This document shows positions 33,744 through 41,989 of a stretch of 64,000 nt of DNA, in pieces. Origin of the DNA: Vagococcus allomyrinae (lineage in GTDB: Bacteria > Bacillota > Bacilli > Lactobacillales > Vagococcaceae); contig NZ_JAEEGA010000003.1 of assembly GCF_017829975.1 (NCBI RefSeq), forward strand, positions 186,001-250,000, read 5' to 3'. A model generated the notes under the pieces. That model was not told the DNA's origin, did no database searches, and was given only the letters and a program-made list of their open reading frames with translations. Every line of letters begins with the position of its first letter. Positions within the stretch are counted from its first letter, which is position 1. The position numbers were made by a program, and so were the translations under genes.

Positions 33744-34595
33744 TTGAGCAATGAACGGTATGAAATCAATCATTCAAGCCATATTCGCAAGTTAGCTTTG
33801 AACTTACTCTACGTCACAAAATCAAAATATGAACCTGACTGGCACAGTACAGTTCATACTCACGACTTTACAGAAATGTTTTATGTGCTTAAAGGAAAAG
33901 GAAATTTTATCGCTAGGAATCAACGTTTTCCGGTCAAGGAAAATGATTTAGTCATCGTCAATCCCCACATCGAGCATACGGAAGAATCCGTGGAATCCTC
34001 TCCGATGGAATATATCGTTTTAGGCGTTGAAGGGTTGGCGTTTAATTTGCCTCAAGACCAGACTGATGTCGAAAAAGACTTCACTTTTTTCAACTACAGC
34101 GATGAAAAAAAAGAAGTCTTATTTTATTTAAATGATTTATTAGAAGAAATACAAACCAAACGTCAAGATTATGAAGTCGTTTGTCAAAACCTCATTGAAA
34201 ATCTAGTGATTCGCATGTTGCGTTACTCCCAATTCGAATTAGAAGAAGTTAGCAACCAAAAGCTTAATAAAGACATCGCTTTTGTTAAACATTATATTGA
34301 CACCCACTATCAACATGAGCTGACCCTTGAATCCTTGGCGGAGATTGCGCACATCAATAAATTTTACCTCGTCCATCTGTTTAAAGATTACATGAACGCA
34401 ACACCGATTGCCTATTTGGTTCAAAAAAGAATTAAAGAAAGTCAGACTCTTTTAGCCTCCACTAACTATACCATTTCACAGATTTCCAGTATTGTCGGCT
34501 TCTCAAGTCAATCTCACTTTTCTTATACCTTTAAAAAAATCAACAACTTGACACCAAAGGAATATCGAGAAATCAAAAATAAAGAAAAAAGCTGA
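33744..34595 (+). CDS. AraC-family regulator of the sugar operon
   Basis: Regulator of 283 residues. The N-terminal cupin domain (about 30-110, with HTHDFTEMFYVLKGKG) would bind a sugar. Two C-terminal HTH motifs follow (LESLAEIAHINKFYLVHLF and ISQISSIVGFSSQSHFSYTF) with the ending KKINNLTPKEYR typical of AraC proteins. The start is TTG with GGAGG 9 bp upstream. It is divergent from the GH112 operon, with a palindrome in the shared gap, so it is the likely local activator. Its stop codon lies in the terminator stem. Confidence 0.92.
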   Translation: MSNERYEINHSSHIRKLALNLLYVTKSKYEPDWHSTVHTHDFTEMFYVLKGKGNFIARNQRFPVKENDLVIVNPHIEHTEESVESSPMEYIVLGVEGLAFNLPQDQTDVEKDFTFFNYSDEKKEVLFYLNDLLEEIQTKRQDYEVVCQNLIENLVIRMLRYSQFELEEVSNQKLNKDIAFVKHYIDTHYQHELTLESLAEIAHINKFYLVHLFKDYMNATPIAYLVQKRIKESQTLLASTNYTISQISSIVGFSSQSHFSYTFKKINNLTPKEYREIKNKEKS

Positions 34596-34606
34596 GAGTC
34601 TCAGCT
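34590..34606. terminator. Two-way terminator
   Basis: Stem AGCTGAG/CTCAGCT around AGT, with A-run before and T-run after on both strands. It serves the AraC gene and the purine permease gene. Confidence 0.88.
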
Positions 34607-34615
34607 TTTTTCTTT

Positions 34616-36052
34616 TTATAAAATGGCCAATATAATAAAGTTTAAAATAAACAAGCCCGTTACTAACCATAAAATAGGTGAAATTTCTTTAGTTTTACCT
34701 TTAGCTAGCTTGACGATCACAAAGAAGATAAAACCGGCAGCAATCCCATTCGAAATGCTGTAGGACAAGCCCATAAAGACTGAGGCAAAGAAAGCAGGTA
34801 CCGCATCTTCTAAATCTGTCCAATTAATGTCCTTAAAGGAAGCCATCATCATCACACCTACTAAAATCAAGGCTGGCGCCGTTGCTTGGGCTGGTACAAC
34901 ACTGATTAATGGGGAGAAGAAACTACTTAACAAGAACAAGCCAGCGACAACAACGGAGGTTAAACCAGTACGTCCACCTACGCCAATCCCTGCAGCACTT
35001 TCAACAAAGGTTGTTGTATTAGACGTTCCAAAAATCGCCCCAATTGAGGTGGCAATCGCGTCAGAGAACAAGGCTTTGTCCATTTTAGAGTTAAAGCCTT
35101 TGCTGTCTTCAAGAGCGGCTTCATCTTCTTTACTGAAGATACCCGTTCGGCGACCAGTGCCGATAAATGTGCCGATCGTATCAAATGTATCAGATAAACT
35201 AAAGGCTAAGACAGTCATTAACACTTGAGGTATTTTGGCTGTATCAGCAAACAGTGAGGGTAAGCCTTTGGAACCAAAAGCGGCACCAAAAGTCGTTCCC
35301 AATTCATTGATTGAGCTACTTAAAGAGTTCGTTTTAAAATCTATTGTGCTTAAATCTACAACACCCATTAGGATACCAATAATGGTTGTCCCGATAATTC
35401 CGATTAAGATGGCGCCTTTTACATTCATAATGACTAATACAATCATTAACACAATCCCAATCACCGCCAGTAAAACCCCTGGATTGTTAAAATTAGCCAA
35501 GCCAGGAACAATCCCGCCATTCATTGTAACATTTGTGGCTGCGTCGCCTTCTACCACCGAACTTGTAATGGTATTGGAATCAGCTGAAAAACTTAATAAA
35601 TTGGCATTTTTAATCCCAACGTAAGCGACAAAAATCCCAATCCCACCACCAATCGCATGTTGCATGCTCTCGGGAATGGCTCTGATAATCAATTTGCGAA
35701 TTTTGGTCACCGTAATGATGATGTTTATCACTCCACAAAGGAAAACCATTCCCAATGCTTGTTCCCATGAATAACCTAAACCAAAGACAACTGTGAAGGT
35801 AAAGAAGGCATTTAACCCCATGCCAGGTGCTTGGGCATAAGGAACATTGGCAAACAGCCCCATGACGAGCGTACCAATTGCGGCAGAAATAATTGTCGCT
35901 AAGAAAACGGCCTGAAATGGCATTCCTGATAACGATAAAATAGCTGGATTGACAAATAAAATATAACTCATGGCAAAGAAAGTCGTAAAGCCTGCCATCA
36001 CTTCCGTACTAACATTGGTATTATTCTCTTTTAATTTAAAAAACTTGTCCAT
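34616..36052 (-). CDS. NCS2-family purine permease (AzgA/PbuG-like)
   Basis: Proton-coupled importer of hypoxanthine, guanine or adenine, 478 residues with about 12-14 hydrophobic segments. The blocks TTFFAMSYILFVNPAILS and APGMGLNAFFTF near the N-terminus are hallmarks of the AzgA/PbuG branch. TTTFVESAAGIGVGGRTGL is the second conserved block. It is a single gene. No purine riboswitch is seen in its leader, but a PurBox-like sequence is present, so PurR is the likely regulator. Confidence 0.93.
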   Translation of the reverse strand: MDKFFKLKENNTNVSTEVMAGFTTFFAMSYILFVNPAILSLSGMPFQAVFLATIISAAIGTLVMGLFANVPYAQAPGMGLNAFFTFTVVFGLGYSWEQALGMVFLCGVINIIITVTKIRKLIIRAIPESMQHAIGGGIGIFVAYVGIKNANLLSFSADSNTITSSVVEGDAATNVTMNGGIVPGLANFNNPGVLLAVIGIVLMIVLVIMNVKGAILIGIIGTTIIGILMGVVDLSTIDFKTNSLSSSINELGTTFGAAFGSKGLPSLFADTAKIPQVLMTVLAFSLSDTFDTIGTFIGTGRRTGIFSKEDEAALEDSKGFNSKMDKALFSDAIATSIGAIFGTSNTTTFVESAAGIGVGGRTGLTSVVVAGLFLLSSFFSPLISVVPAQATAPALILVGVMMMASFKDINWTDLEDAVPAFFASVFMGLSYSISNGIAAGFIFFVIVKLAKGKTKEISPILWLVTGLFILNFIILAIL

Positions 36053-36102
36053 TTGATTTTCCCAATCTCCCTTGTTGCAATTTTTGTCAATTAAAATCCG
36101 TT

Positions 36103-36115
36103 AAAACCGAACATT
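36103..36115 (+). promoter_or_regulatory. PurBox upstream of the purine permease
   Basis: AAAACCGAACATT matches the Gram-positive PurBox (AWWWCCGAACWWT) at all 13 positions. A weaker copy on the other strand lies at 36226-36238. They sit on either side of the promoter of the permease gene. Confidence 0.6.
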
Positions 36116-36163
36116 AAAAACATTAAAAGATAATTGCATTCGCCTTTTAATCAACATAGACTT

Positions 36164-36192
36164 ATTATAGTCAAGATTAATTTTATTTACAA
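36164..36192 (-). promoter_or_regulatory. Promoter of the purine permease
   Basis: On the minus strand TTGTAA (36192-36187), 17-bp spacer, TATAAT (36169-36164), giving a leader of about 105 nt. Confidence 0.6.
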
Positions 36193-36306
36193 CATTTTTC
36201 TCAATATTTACTCATTTTTTCTTTTTATTGTTCGTGTTTAAGGGTGTTTTATCTTTTTTGACGGACATTACGACAGTTTACAGAACCAAAACAGAACTAA
36301 ACAACC

Positions 36307-36339
36307 GTGGACCTTTCTTTTCTCGAAAGATCCACGGCC
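36307..36339 (-). terminator. Terminator of the PHP lipoprotein gene
   Basis: A 13-bp stem with one mismatch (CCGTGGACCTTTC and GAAAGATCCACGG) is followed on the minus strand by TTGTTTAGTTCT. It lies 90 bp past the stop. The T-tract is moderate. Confidence 0.6.
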
Positions 36340-36428
36340 CAACATTTTTTGGTCCTCTACTTAGGTACGACATTATTCCTGCCCTAAAGTCAACAATCGA
36401 TTAGGCTAACCCTTCGGTTCTTCGCTAA

Positions 36429-38045
36429 TTAGTCGTTTTCCACAAAAATTGGATTTGAATAAAACCACATTTCACTATAGTTCCGATCGTTTTGATTGTT
36501 AAAACGTTCTTCATTATCCTCAGCAGTTGGTTCCTCAATCGTATCAAAGGTCCGATCCTGCAAGGGCTCTCCATCTTTGGTCTTTTTGTCGACATTATGG
36601 CCTAAGTTTGTCCCACGCAGACGATAATAATGGTTTTTCCCATCATTCTTCACTTTATATGTAATGACATTAAACCCTTCCTCATCAACTTTCCAGTCGC
36701 TTTCAGTAAAGCTAGCTAGCACTTTTGTTGACTCATTAGTGGTTTTTTTATAATCCGGTGAGCTTTCAGGGATTTTATCAGTGACTTCACCAGAAATTAA
36801 ATCAACGTGGTCAAGTTTAACTTCATTTGTCACCTCTGTCTCATGTTCAGTGATAACTTCAAAGTTATTAGTTTTAGGTGATTTAAAACGAATCGTGATC
36901 TCATACTCATCTTCAGAAACAGCTAAAGTTTCTCCCATTTCAGCCTTGGCCCCACTGTCTGCTGCTGTAAAGTCCAGCTCGTTAATCAAATCTCCAAAGG
37001 TTGAAAAACTTTTCCCTGACCGTAGCCCCTCACCAATATCGTTAAAACTATCGCCTTTAATAAATGTGTAATTTTTAGAGTACTCTCCTGGCCAGTAACC
37101 ACTTGAATAAAGGCGGTTCTTACTGACTTTAAAATGATAATCTGAATTTGCGTAATTCCAGAAACGGCGCCCTTCTCCTAACAAGGCATCCCAGACTCCC
37201 CCGACTTTTGCAACCAAAACGTCGGTTCCACCATAGGAATCAACCAATTCCCCTCGATTACCACCTGATGCCATCTGATTGCCTAACATTCCTTCAAATC
37301 CAAAGGCAATTTCTGGTGCAATGTCATTCATTTTACGAATATCTTCAATTTCAATTTGGTTATCCTCTCCATTTTTGCGAGAAGGATGATTCAGGATCAA
37401 ATAACTGTCAGGATAATTTTCTTTTAGCCAGGCTACAGCTTTAAAGGTATTAGCCTTGGTATCATCATTTTCCCGTTTCCCTAAGCGCTCAATATCTTCT
37501 TTAGAAAATTGGTCTGCCTCCGTTTCTTTGCCATACAAGTACTCAAAATCTTTAATTCCTGCAAGTGATTCTTTTCCTTTTTCATCAATAATTCCTACTG
37601 ACGCATGATCTAGTCCTAAAACATCCCATTCAAAACCGGAAAATATTTTGGTATCCTTAAGCTCGCCTGCTGCTTCCATTGATTTTATTAATTTTTGCTG
37701 TTCTTCAATTGCCTTATAAGCTGGAATGCCATCCCCTTCAAGTTCCTTACCATTGATGTCACGGCCAGACATCCTCAAATGATCCGCAATAACCAACCAA
37801 TCAAACCCATTATCAATACCAGTTAGAATCAGTTTTTCTACAGAATCATTGGGATAGTCCGTATCATTCGATTGAATGGAATGTGTATGAAATTCTCCTG
37901 GACGCCACTGTCCTTCAGCCTCACTGACCTCCTTCTTTGAGGCTGCTCCTGTTGATCCTTCCGTTTTCTCATTTCCTCCTGAACTACACCCACTTACAGC
38001 AACCAGACTAATGACAAGAAATGCGACTAACGTTCTTTTTCTCAT
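36429..38045 (-). CDS. Extracellular PHP-domain lipoprotein
   Basis: A lipid-anchored protein of 538 residues with the lipobox VSGC (Cys20) and a Ser/Gly/Glu-rich linker to about residue 45. A PHP-type metal phosphoesterase domain follows. Its motifs are EFHTHS (about 51-56), a VIADHL block (about 84), a Glu in FSGFEWD, NHPSR (about 220) and NSDYHF (about 300). From about residue 370 a beta-rich, charged C-terminal domain has no motif I know. The start follows GGAGGG. PHP domains are usually cytoplasmic, so the export is notable. It stands alone; substrate unknown, perhaps a phosphate ester or nucleic-acid breakdown product. Confidence 0.85.
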   Translation of the reverse strand: MRKRTLVAFLVISLVAVSGCSSGGNEKTEGSTGAASKKEVSEAEGQWRPGEFHTHSIQSNDTDYPNDSVEKLILTGIDNGFDWLVIADHLRMSGRDINGKELEGDGIPAYKAIEEQQKLIKSMEAAGELKDTKIFSGFEWDVLGLDHASVGIIDEKGKESLAGIKDFEYLYGKETEADQFSKEDIERLGKRENDDTKANTFKAVAWLKENYPDSYLILNHPSRKNGEDNQIEIEDIRKMNDIAPEIAFGFEGMLGNQMASGGNRGELVDSYGGTDVLVAKVGGVWDALLGEGRRFWNYANSDYHFKVSKNRLYSSGYWPGEYSKNYTFIKGDSFNDIGEGLRSGKSFSTFGDLINELDFTAADSGAKAEMGETLAVSEDEYEITIRFKSPKTNNFEVITEHETEVTNEVKLDHVDLISGEVTDKIPESSPDYKKTTNESTKVLASFTESDWKVDEEGFNVITYKVKNDGKNHYYRLRGTNLGHNVDKKTKDGEPLQDRTFDTIEEPTAEDNEERFNNQNDRNYSEMWFYSNPIFVEND

Positions 38046-38256
38046 AAATGACCCTCCATTATTTTTTAATTGTCAACTCCCCTCATTTAATATTGCGGTT
38101 AAATGAACAACACCTAAGAGGAAACAATCAATTGATTCAATTGTAACCCTTTCCATTTTTTGTATCCAACAGACGAATAACAAAAAATGTCGTCAAAACA
38201 ATCAAATAATTTCATATGCCTGTCTTTCATGATGAGGTCTTCGTTAGTCAGTCCAC

Positions 38257-38282
38257 AAAAAAAACGCCCCTAGAGGGACGTT
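38257..38282 (-). terminator. Terminator of the aquaporin gene
   Basis: Stem AACGCCCC/GGGACGTT (38263-38282) with loop TAGA, followed on the minus strand by eight T. It begins 3 bp past the stop. Confidence 0.88.
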
Positions 38283-38284
38283 AA

Positions 38285-38944
38285 TTACTTTTCTGAATCT
38301 AATACGTTCTTAGCAAAGACCGCTGCTAAAACACCACCAATTAGCGGTGCCACGATGAAGACCCAAACATCTTTCAAAGCATCGCCACCAGCGAAAATTG
38401 CAGGAGCTAAACTTCTTGCTGGATTGACAGAAGTACCTGTCAATTTAATGCCAAGTAAGTGGACCAATACTAAACCAAAGCCAATGGCTAATCCGGCAAA
38501 TTTGCCGTCGCCTTTTTTCCCTGTCACACCCATAACAACCGTGACAAAAACAAAGGTTAAAATAATTTCAATGACAACTGCAGCGAAAGTGCCAACTGTT
38601 GCTGTTGAATTTTGCCCTAAATTGCTCGTTTCCAATCCAGCACTGTTTAAAATAAATAATAGCGTGGCAGTTGCTAAAAGTCCACCTAGAACTTGCCCAA
38701 TGATATAAATTCCTGCGGTTTTGGTATCAATTCGTTTATTGACCCACATGCCAATTGTCACAGCTGGATTTACATGACAACCTGAGATCGTCCCGATTGA
38801 ATAGGCCATTGCCACAATCGATAAACCAAATGCCATGGCAATGGTCAGCACGTCTTCTCCCCCGGTCACTACTGCAGTTCCTGTTCCAAAAAGAACCAAG
38901 ACAAATGTGCCGACAAATTCAGCCAACCCTTTTTTTAATTCCAT
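38285..38944 (-). CDS. Aquaporin, AqpZ-like
   Basis: Membrane channel of 219 residues with six segments. Both NPA boxes are present: HVNPAVTIG (about 56-64) and SVNPARSLAP (about 170-180). The arginine after the second NPA and the His in LVLVHLLGIKLT match the narrow selectivity filter of water-specific AqpZ rather than the glycerol facilitator GlpF. The start follows AGAGGG. It is a single gene with its own terminator. Confidence 0.9.
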   Translation of the reverse strand: MELKKGLAEFVGTFVLVLFGTGTAVVTGGEDVLTIAMAFGLSIVAMAYSIGTISGCHVNPAVTIGMWVNKRIDTKTAGIYIIGQVLGGLLATATLLFILNSAGLETSNLGQNSTATVGTFAAVVIEIILTFVFVTVVMGVTGKKGDGKFAGLAIGFGLVLVHLLGIKLTGTSVNPARSLAPAIFAGGDALKDVWVFIVAPLIGGVLAAVFAKNVLDSEK

Positions 38945-39088
38945 CTTCTTCCCTCTTTTTCATTTTTATTTGCCTTCATCTTGATGAGAGACACCCATAT
39001 TTTACTACTTAAAAAAAAGAAATAACACTAATATGCCTGAAATAATCAAATACTATCTTTTTCACATGTTATTTGAACATCATAAGAT

Positions 39089-39121
39089 AAAAAAGCGCGC
39101 TAACCACGAAGGTTAGCGTGC
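39089..39121 (-). terminator. Terminator of the cystine transporter gene
   Basis: An 11-bp stem GCGCGCTAACC (39095-39105) pairs with GGTTAGCGTGC (39111-39121) including one wobble pair. On the minus strand T-runs follow. Confidence 0.9.
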
Positions 39122-39133
39122 CAGATTGTTCAA

Positions 39134-40525
39134 TTAAATGGAAGAAGAAACCACGGCTTCTTCATCGTTTAGGACACTCTCATCTAGTTCGTTAATACGA
39201 CGACTTGTCAGAATCCCCGCTAACATACTATCACTAACGTTAACTGCCGTTCTCGCCATGTCAATTAAAGGTTCAACTGAAATGACCAACCCGACAATGG
39301 CCACTGGTAAATTAAGACTTCCCAGGACAATTAACGAAGCAAACGTTGCTCCGCCACCTACCCCGGCAACCCCAAAGGAACTAATCGTCACAACTGCTAT
39401 AATGGTTAAAATATAAGTAGGACTAAAGACATCAATCCCTACAGTTGGTGCCACAATGGCTGCTAACATGGCTGGGTACACTCCCGCACAGCCATTTTGA
39501 CCAATCGATAAACCAAAACTAGCTGAGAAATTTGCCGAAGCATCGTCCACGCCAAATGCTTTTCGTTGAGTTTCAATATTTAGGGGTAAAGCACCGGCAC
39601 TTGACCGTGATGTAAAGGCAAAACTCAAGACTGGAAAAGCTTTTTTGATGTAGGTTAAGGGATTAACTTTGGCAAATGCTAACATCACCAGATGTATAAT
39701 AAATACCACTATTAAAGCGACATAGGAAGCTAGGACAAATTTACCTAAATTGACAATTGCTTCATAATTACTGGTTGCTGTCACCTTTGTCATCAAGGCC
39801 ACAATCCCATAAGGGGTCAAACGTAAGACTAGCGTGACGATTCTCATCACAATTTTATATAATGAATCAATTAGTTTAGCAAAAAAAGCGGCTTCCTCTG
39901 GCGCCTTTCGTTTAATTCCTAAGTAAGCAACACCGACAAAAGCAGAAAATATCACAACCGCAATCGTACTAGTTGCACGGGTTCCAGCTAAATCCGCGAA
40001 AATATTTTTTGGCAGGAAAGACAAGATTTGTTGAGGAATTGTCACCCCGTCTACCATTCCCTGACGTTCAGCCAACTCAGCAATTCGAGCCGTTTCAGCT
40101 GCACCTTTCGCAAATTCTGCCCCTTGCAAATTGAAAGCAAAAACTGACACTATTCCAACTAACGCTGAAATGGCCGTTGTTCCCAACAATGTGGCCAAAA
40201 CCGTAAAGCTGATTTTCCCCAGTTGCTTATTGGCTTCCAATCTAGTAAAAGCCCCAACAATTGAGACAAATACCAATGGCATAATCAACATTTGTAAGAG
40301 GCCAACATAACCATTTCCGACAATATTGATCCAATCAACCGCTGTTGTGGTCACTTTGGAATCTATTCCAAAACTTAGCTGAATCACCACACCAAATACG
40401 ATCCCGACAATTAGAGCAGCAAACACCCGTGTCGAGAATTTCACATGTTTCTTCTGCAGGTAATAAAACCCGTAGATAATACCTAAAAATACTGCTAAAA
40501 GCAGCAAAATAAAACTTGTTGTCAT
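39134..40525 (-). CDS. tcyP: Sodium/dicarboxylate-type L-cystine symporter TcyP
   Basis: Secondary importer of L-cystine, 463 residues with about eight hydrophobic segments plus re-entrant loops. The blocks FTSRSSAGALPLNIETQ and FGLSIGQNGCAGVYPAMLA match TcyP of Bacillus and set it apart from glutamate carriers of the same fold. The acidic C-terminal tail is normal. The start follows AAAGGAGG. The 310-bp upstream gap (40526-40837) holds no gene and shows no T-box or S-box that I can recognise. Confidence 0.92.
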   Translation of the reverse strand: MTTSFILLLLAVFLGIIYGFYYLQKKHVKFSTRVFAALIVGIVFGVVIQLSFGIDSKVTTTAVDWINIVGNGYVGLLQMLIMPLVFVSIVGAFTRLEANKQLGKISFTVLATLLGTTAISALVGIVSVFAFNLQGAEFAKGAAETARIAELAERQGMVDGVTIPQQILSFLPKNIFADLAGTRATSTIAVVIFSAFVGVAYLGIKRKAPEEAAFFAKLIDSLYKIVMRIVTLVLRLTPYGIVALMTKVTATSNYEAIVNLGKFVLASYVALIVVFIIHLVMLAFAKVNPLTYIKKAFPVLSFAFTSRSSAGALPLNIETQRKAFGVDDASANFSASFGLSIGQNGCAGVYPAMLAAIVAPTVGIDVFSPTYILTIIAVVTISSFGVAGVGGGATFASLIVLGSLNLPVAIVGLVISVEPLIDMARTAVNVSDSMLAGILTSRRINELDESVLNDEEAVVSSSI

Positions 40526-40797
40526 TTATAAAACCTCCTTTAATCGTCCCCTTAATGACATGAAGACTGTTCCATCATAAGAGTAAAGGTCTCAGTTGTC
40601 TTATTTTTTCCGAATAAGCCAACCTAATAGTCAAATTCCCCTCATAGAAGTTCCTAACTATCAGTGATTGGTTAAGTTTACTAGAGTTTGGAGCGTATAG
40701 CAATCAGAAAGCTTCCATCATCGCCGCTTATTTTTTTAACTAACGTTTATCCGTAAGCTTATGTTGAAACCGTTAATTCGGGCAGAAACGTACCCAC

Positions 40798-40830
40798 AAA
40801 AAAACTGACTCCCTCTGAAGTCAGTTTTTT
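40798..40830 (-). terminator. Terminator of the DUF4097 lipoprotein gene
   Basis: Stem AAAACTGACT (40801-40810) pairs with AGTCAGTTTT (40819-40828). On the minus strand it runs into TTTTTTT. It is 7 bp past the stop. Confidence 0.88.
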
Positions 40831-40837
40831 CTGATTA

Positions 40838-41803
40838 TTAATTTCGCGTAACTTTAATACTTCCTGATGTCGCCCTGGTTTCAATTGACACTTCTGAATC
40901 ACGGCCAATGGTTCCTGTTTTTTGATTGTCTTCCTTTGACAGTGAGTCGTCAAAATCAGTGCGGATACTGCCACTATTCGTTTTGCTACTAAAGTCAAAG
41001 TTTAAATCTTTCGGAATTTCTAGCTTGATACTACCACTGTTAGCTTCCGCGCTGATATCTCCACTGACTTTCGTATAAGAAGCTTTAATTGCACCAGAAG
41101 TCGCTTTGAGTTTAGCACTTCCGATTGCTTCCCCCAGTTTAATGCTGCCACTATTGGCGGTCAGCTCAACGTCTCCTTTTACCTTAGTCAGCTTAACACT
41201 GCCGCTAGTCACTTTTCCAACTAACGTCTGACTGATGACTTCGTCAATCTTAATACTACCACTATTGCTTTTAATCTCTGCCTCATCGCTCAATAACTTA
41301 TCTGCTTTAATTGAACCACTTGTGCTTGTCAATTTTATTTTATCGGCTTTGATGCTCGCCAATCTCAAGCTCCCGCTGTTCACCACTCCCGAGAACTCTT
41401 TCAACTCAAAGGATTCACTGGCTTTAAGACTTCCACTTGTCATTTTGATTCCCAAGGTTTCATGGTAATCTTTTGGCAAATAAATATCAATATGACTATT
41501 ATCGTTGAGGGTAAACCATAGACTCTTTCGTTTCCCCCCGGTAATAGAAAGACGTTTATTCTCTTCCTCGATCGTAGCTTTAGCATTTTCCTTATCCGTT
41601 AAGAGATATTCTTCTACTCTTAACTTTTCAGAATCACTTTCGTAAACGTTAACACTATCAGACTGATAGTTAATCGCTATCTCGTTAATATCACTGATTG
41701 CCAGTTCTTGAGTGTTGACTAGCTTGGCTTTGCTTAAGCTACAGCCACTTGTCAATACGGCCAAACTCCCTAATAAGATGATGCCACTGATTGCTTTTTT
41801 CAT
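40838..41803 (-). CDS. DUF4097-type beta-repeat lipoprotein
   Basis: A lipid-anchored protein of 321 residues (lipobox TSGC, Cys21). From about residue 125 it holds ten repeats with the core (T/N)SGS(I/L/V)K, spaced about 18-22 residues. Thr and Asn alternate at the first position in the first eight. This is the DUF4097 pattern, expected to fold as a right-handed beta-helix. Similar proteins are found with cell-envelope stress genes, but none lies beside it. The start follows GGAG. Function unknown. Confidence 0.85.
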   Translation of the reverse strand: MKKAISGIILLGSLAVLTSGCSLSKAKLVNTQELAISDINEIAINYQSDSVNVYESDSEKLRVEEYLLTDKENAKATIEEENKRLSITGGKRKSLWFTLNDNSHIDIYLPKDYHETLGIKMTSGSLKASESFELKEFSGVVNSGSLRLASIKADKIKLTSTSGSIKADKLLSDEAEIKSNSGSIKIDEVISQTLVGKVTSGSVKLTKVKGDVELTANSGSIKLGEAIGSAKLKATSGAIKASYTKVSGDISAEANSGSIKLEIPKDLNFDFSSKTNSGSIRTDFDDSLSKEDNQKTGTIGRDSEVSIETRATSGSIKVTRN

Positions 41804-41914
41804 TAAAGGTCTCCTCGTTCCTCTTTTACTTCTTTAACTATACCTCTTTATCGTTATTTTTACTTAGGACTTGAGACTGATTTATCACTATGAACTGAGA
41901 CCTAACTTTACTAA

Positions 41915-41943
41915 TTGACATTTCAAGTAAAACAGCTTACACT
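41915..41943 (+). promoter_or_regulatory. Promoter of the radical-SAM repair pair
   Basis: TTGACA (41915-41920), 17-bp spacer, TACACT (41938-41943), 47 bp upstream of the start codon. Confidence 0.7.
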
Positions 41944-41956
41944 AAAAAGACAGACA

Positions 41957-41968
41957 GAACACACGTTC
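41957..41968 (+). promoter_or_regulatory. LexA/DinR-type SOS box
   Basis: GAACACACGTTC, with a following G, matches the Gram-positive SOS box (CGAAC-N4-GTTCG core) at all but the first base. It lies 13 bp past the -10, over the expected transcription start, a normal operator place for LexA. Confidence 0.7.
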
Positions 41969-41989
41969 GTGTTAATAAAGGAGAATAAG

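Noticed and set aside
34827-35624. Two long open frames opposite the purine permease gene
   Set aside because: Typical antisense frames of a hydrophobic gene; low-complexity products and no start signals.
36053-36428. Search for a purine riboswitch before the permease gene
   Set aside because: None of the conserved loop sequences of the purine aptamer are present.
40526-40837. Search for a T-box, S-box or other riboswitch before the cystine transporter gene
   Set aside because: No conserved aptamer blocks or leader terminator found.
40838-41803. DUF4097 repeats considered as a DNA tandem repeat or CRISPR-like array
   Set aside because: The repetition is at protein level with varying codons and spacing; no identical DNA repeats or spacers.
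41915-41989. Longer N-terminus for the radical SAM gene from an upstream TTG
   Set aside because: That TTG is the -35 box; the ATG at 41990 has a strong ribosome site.
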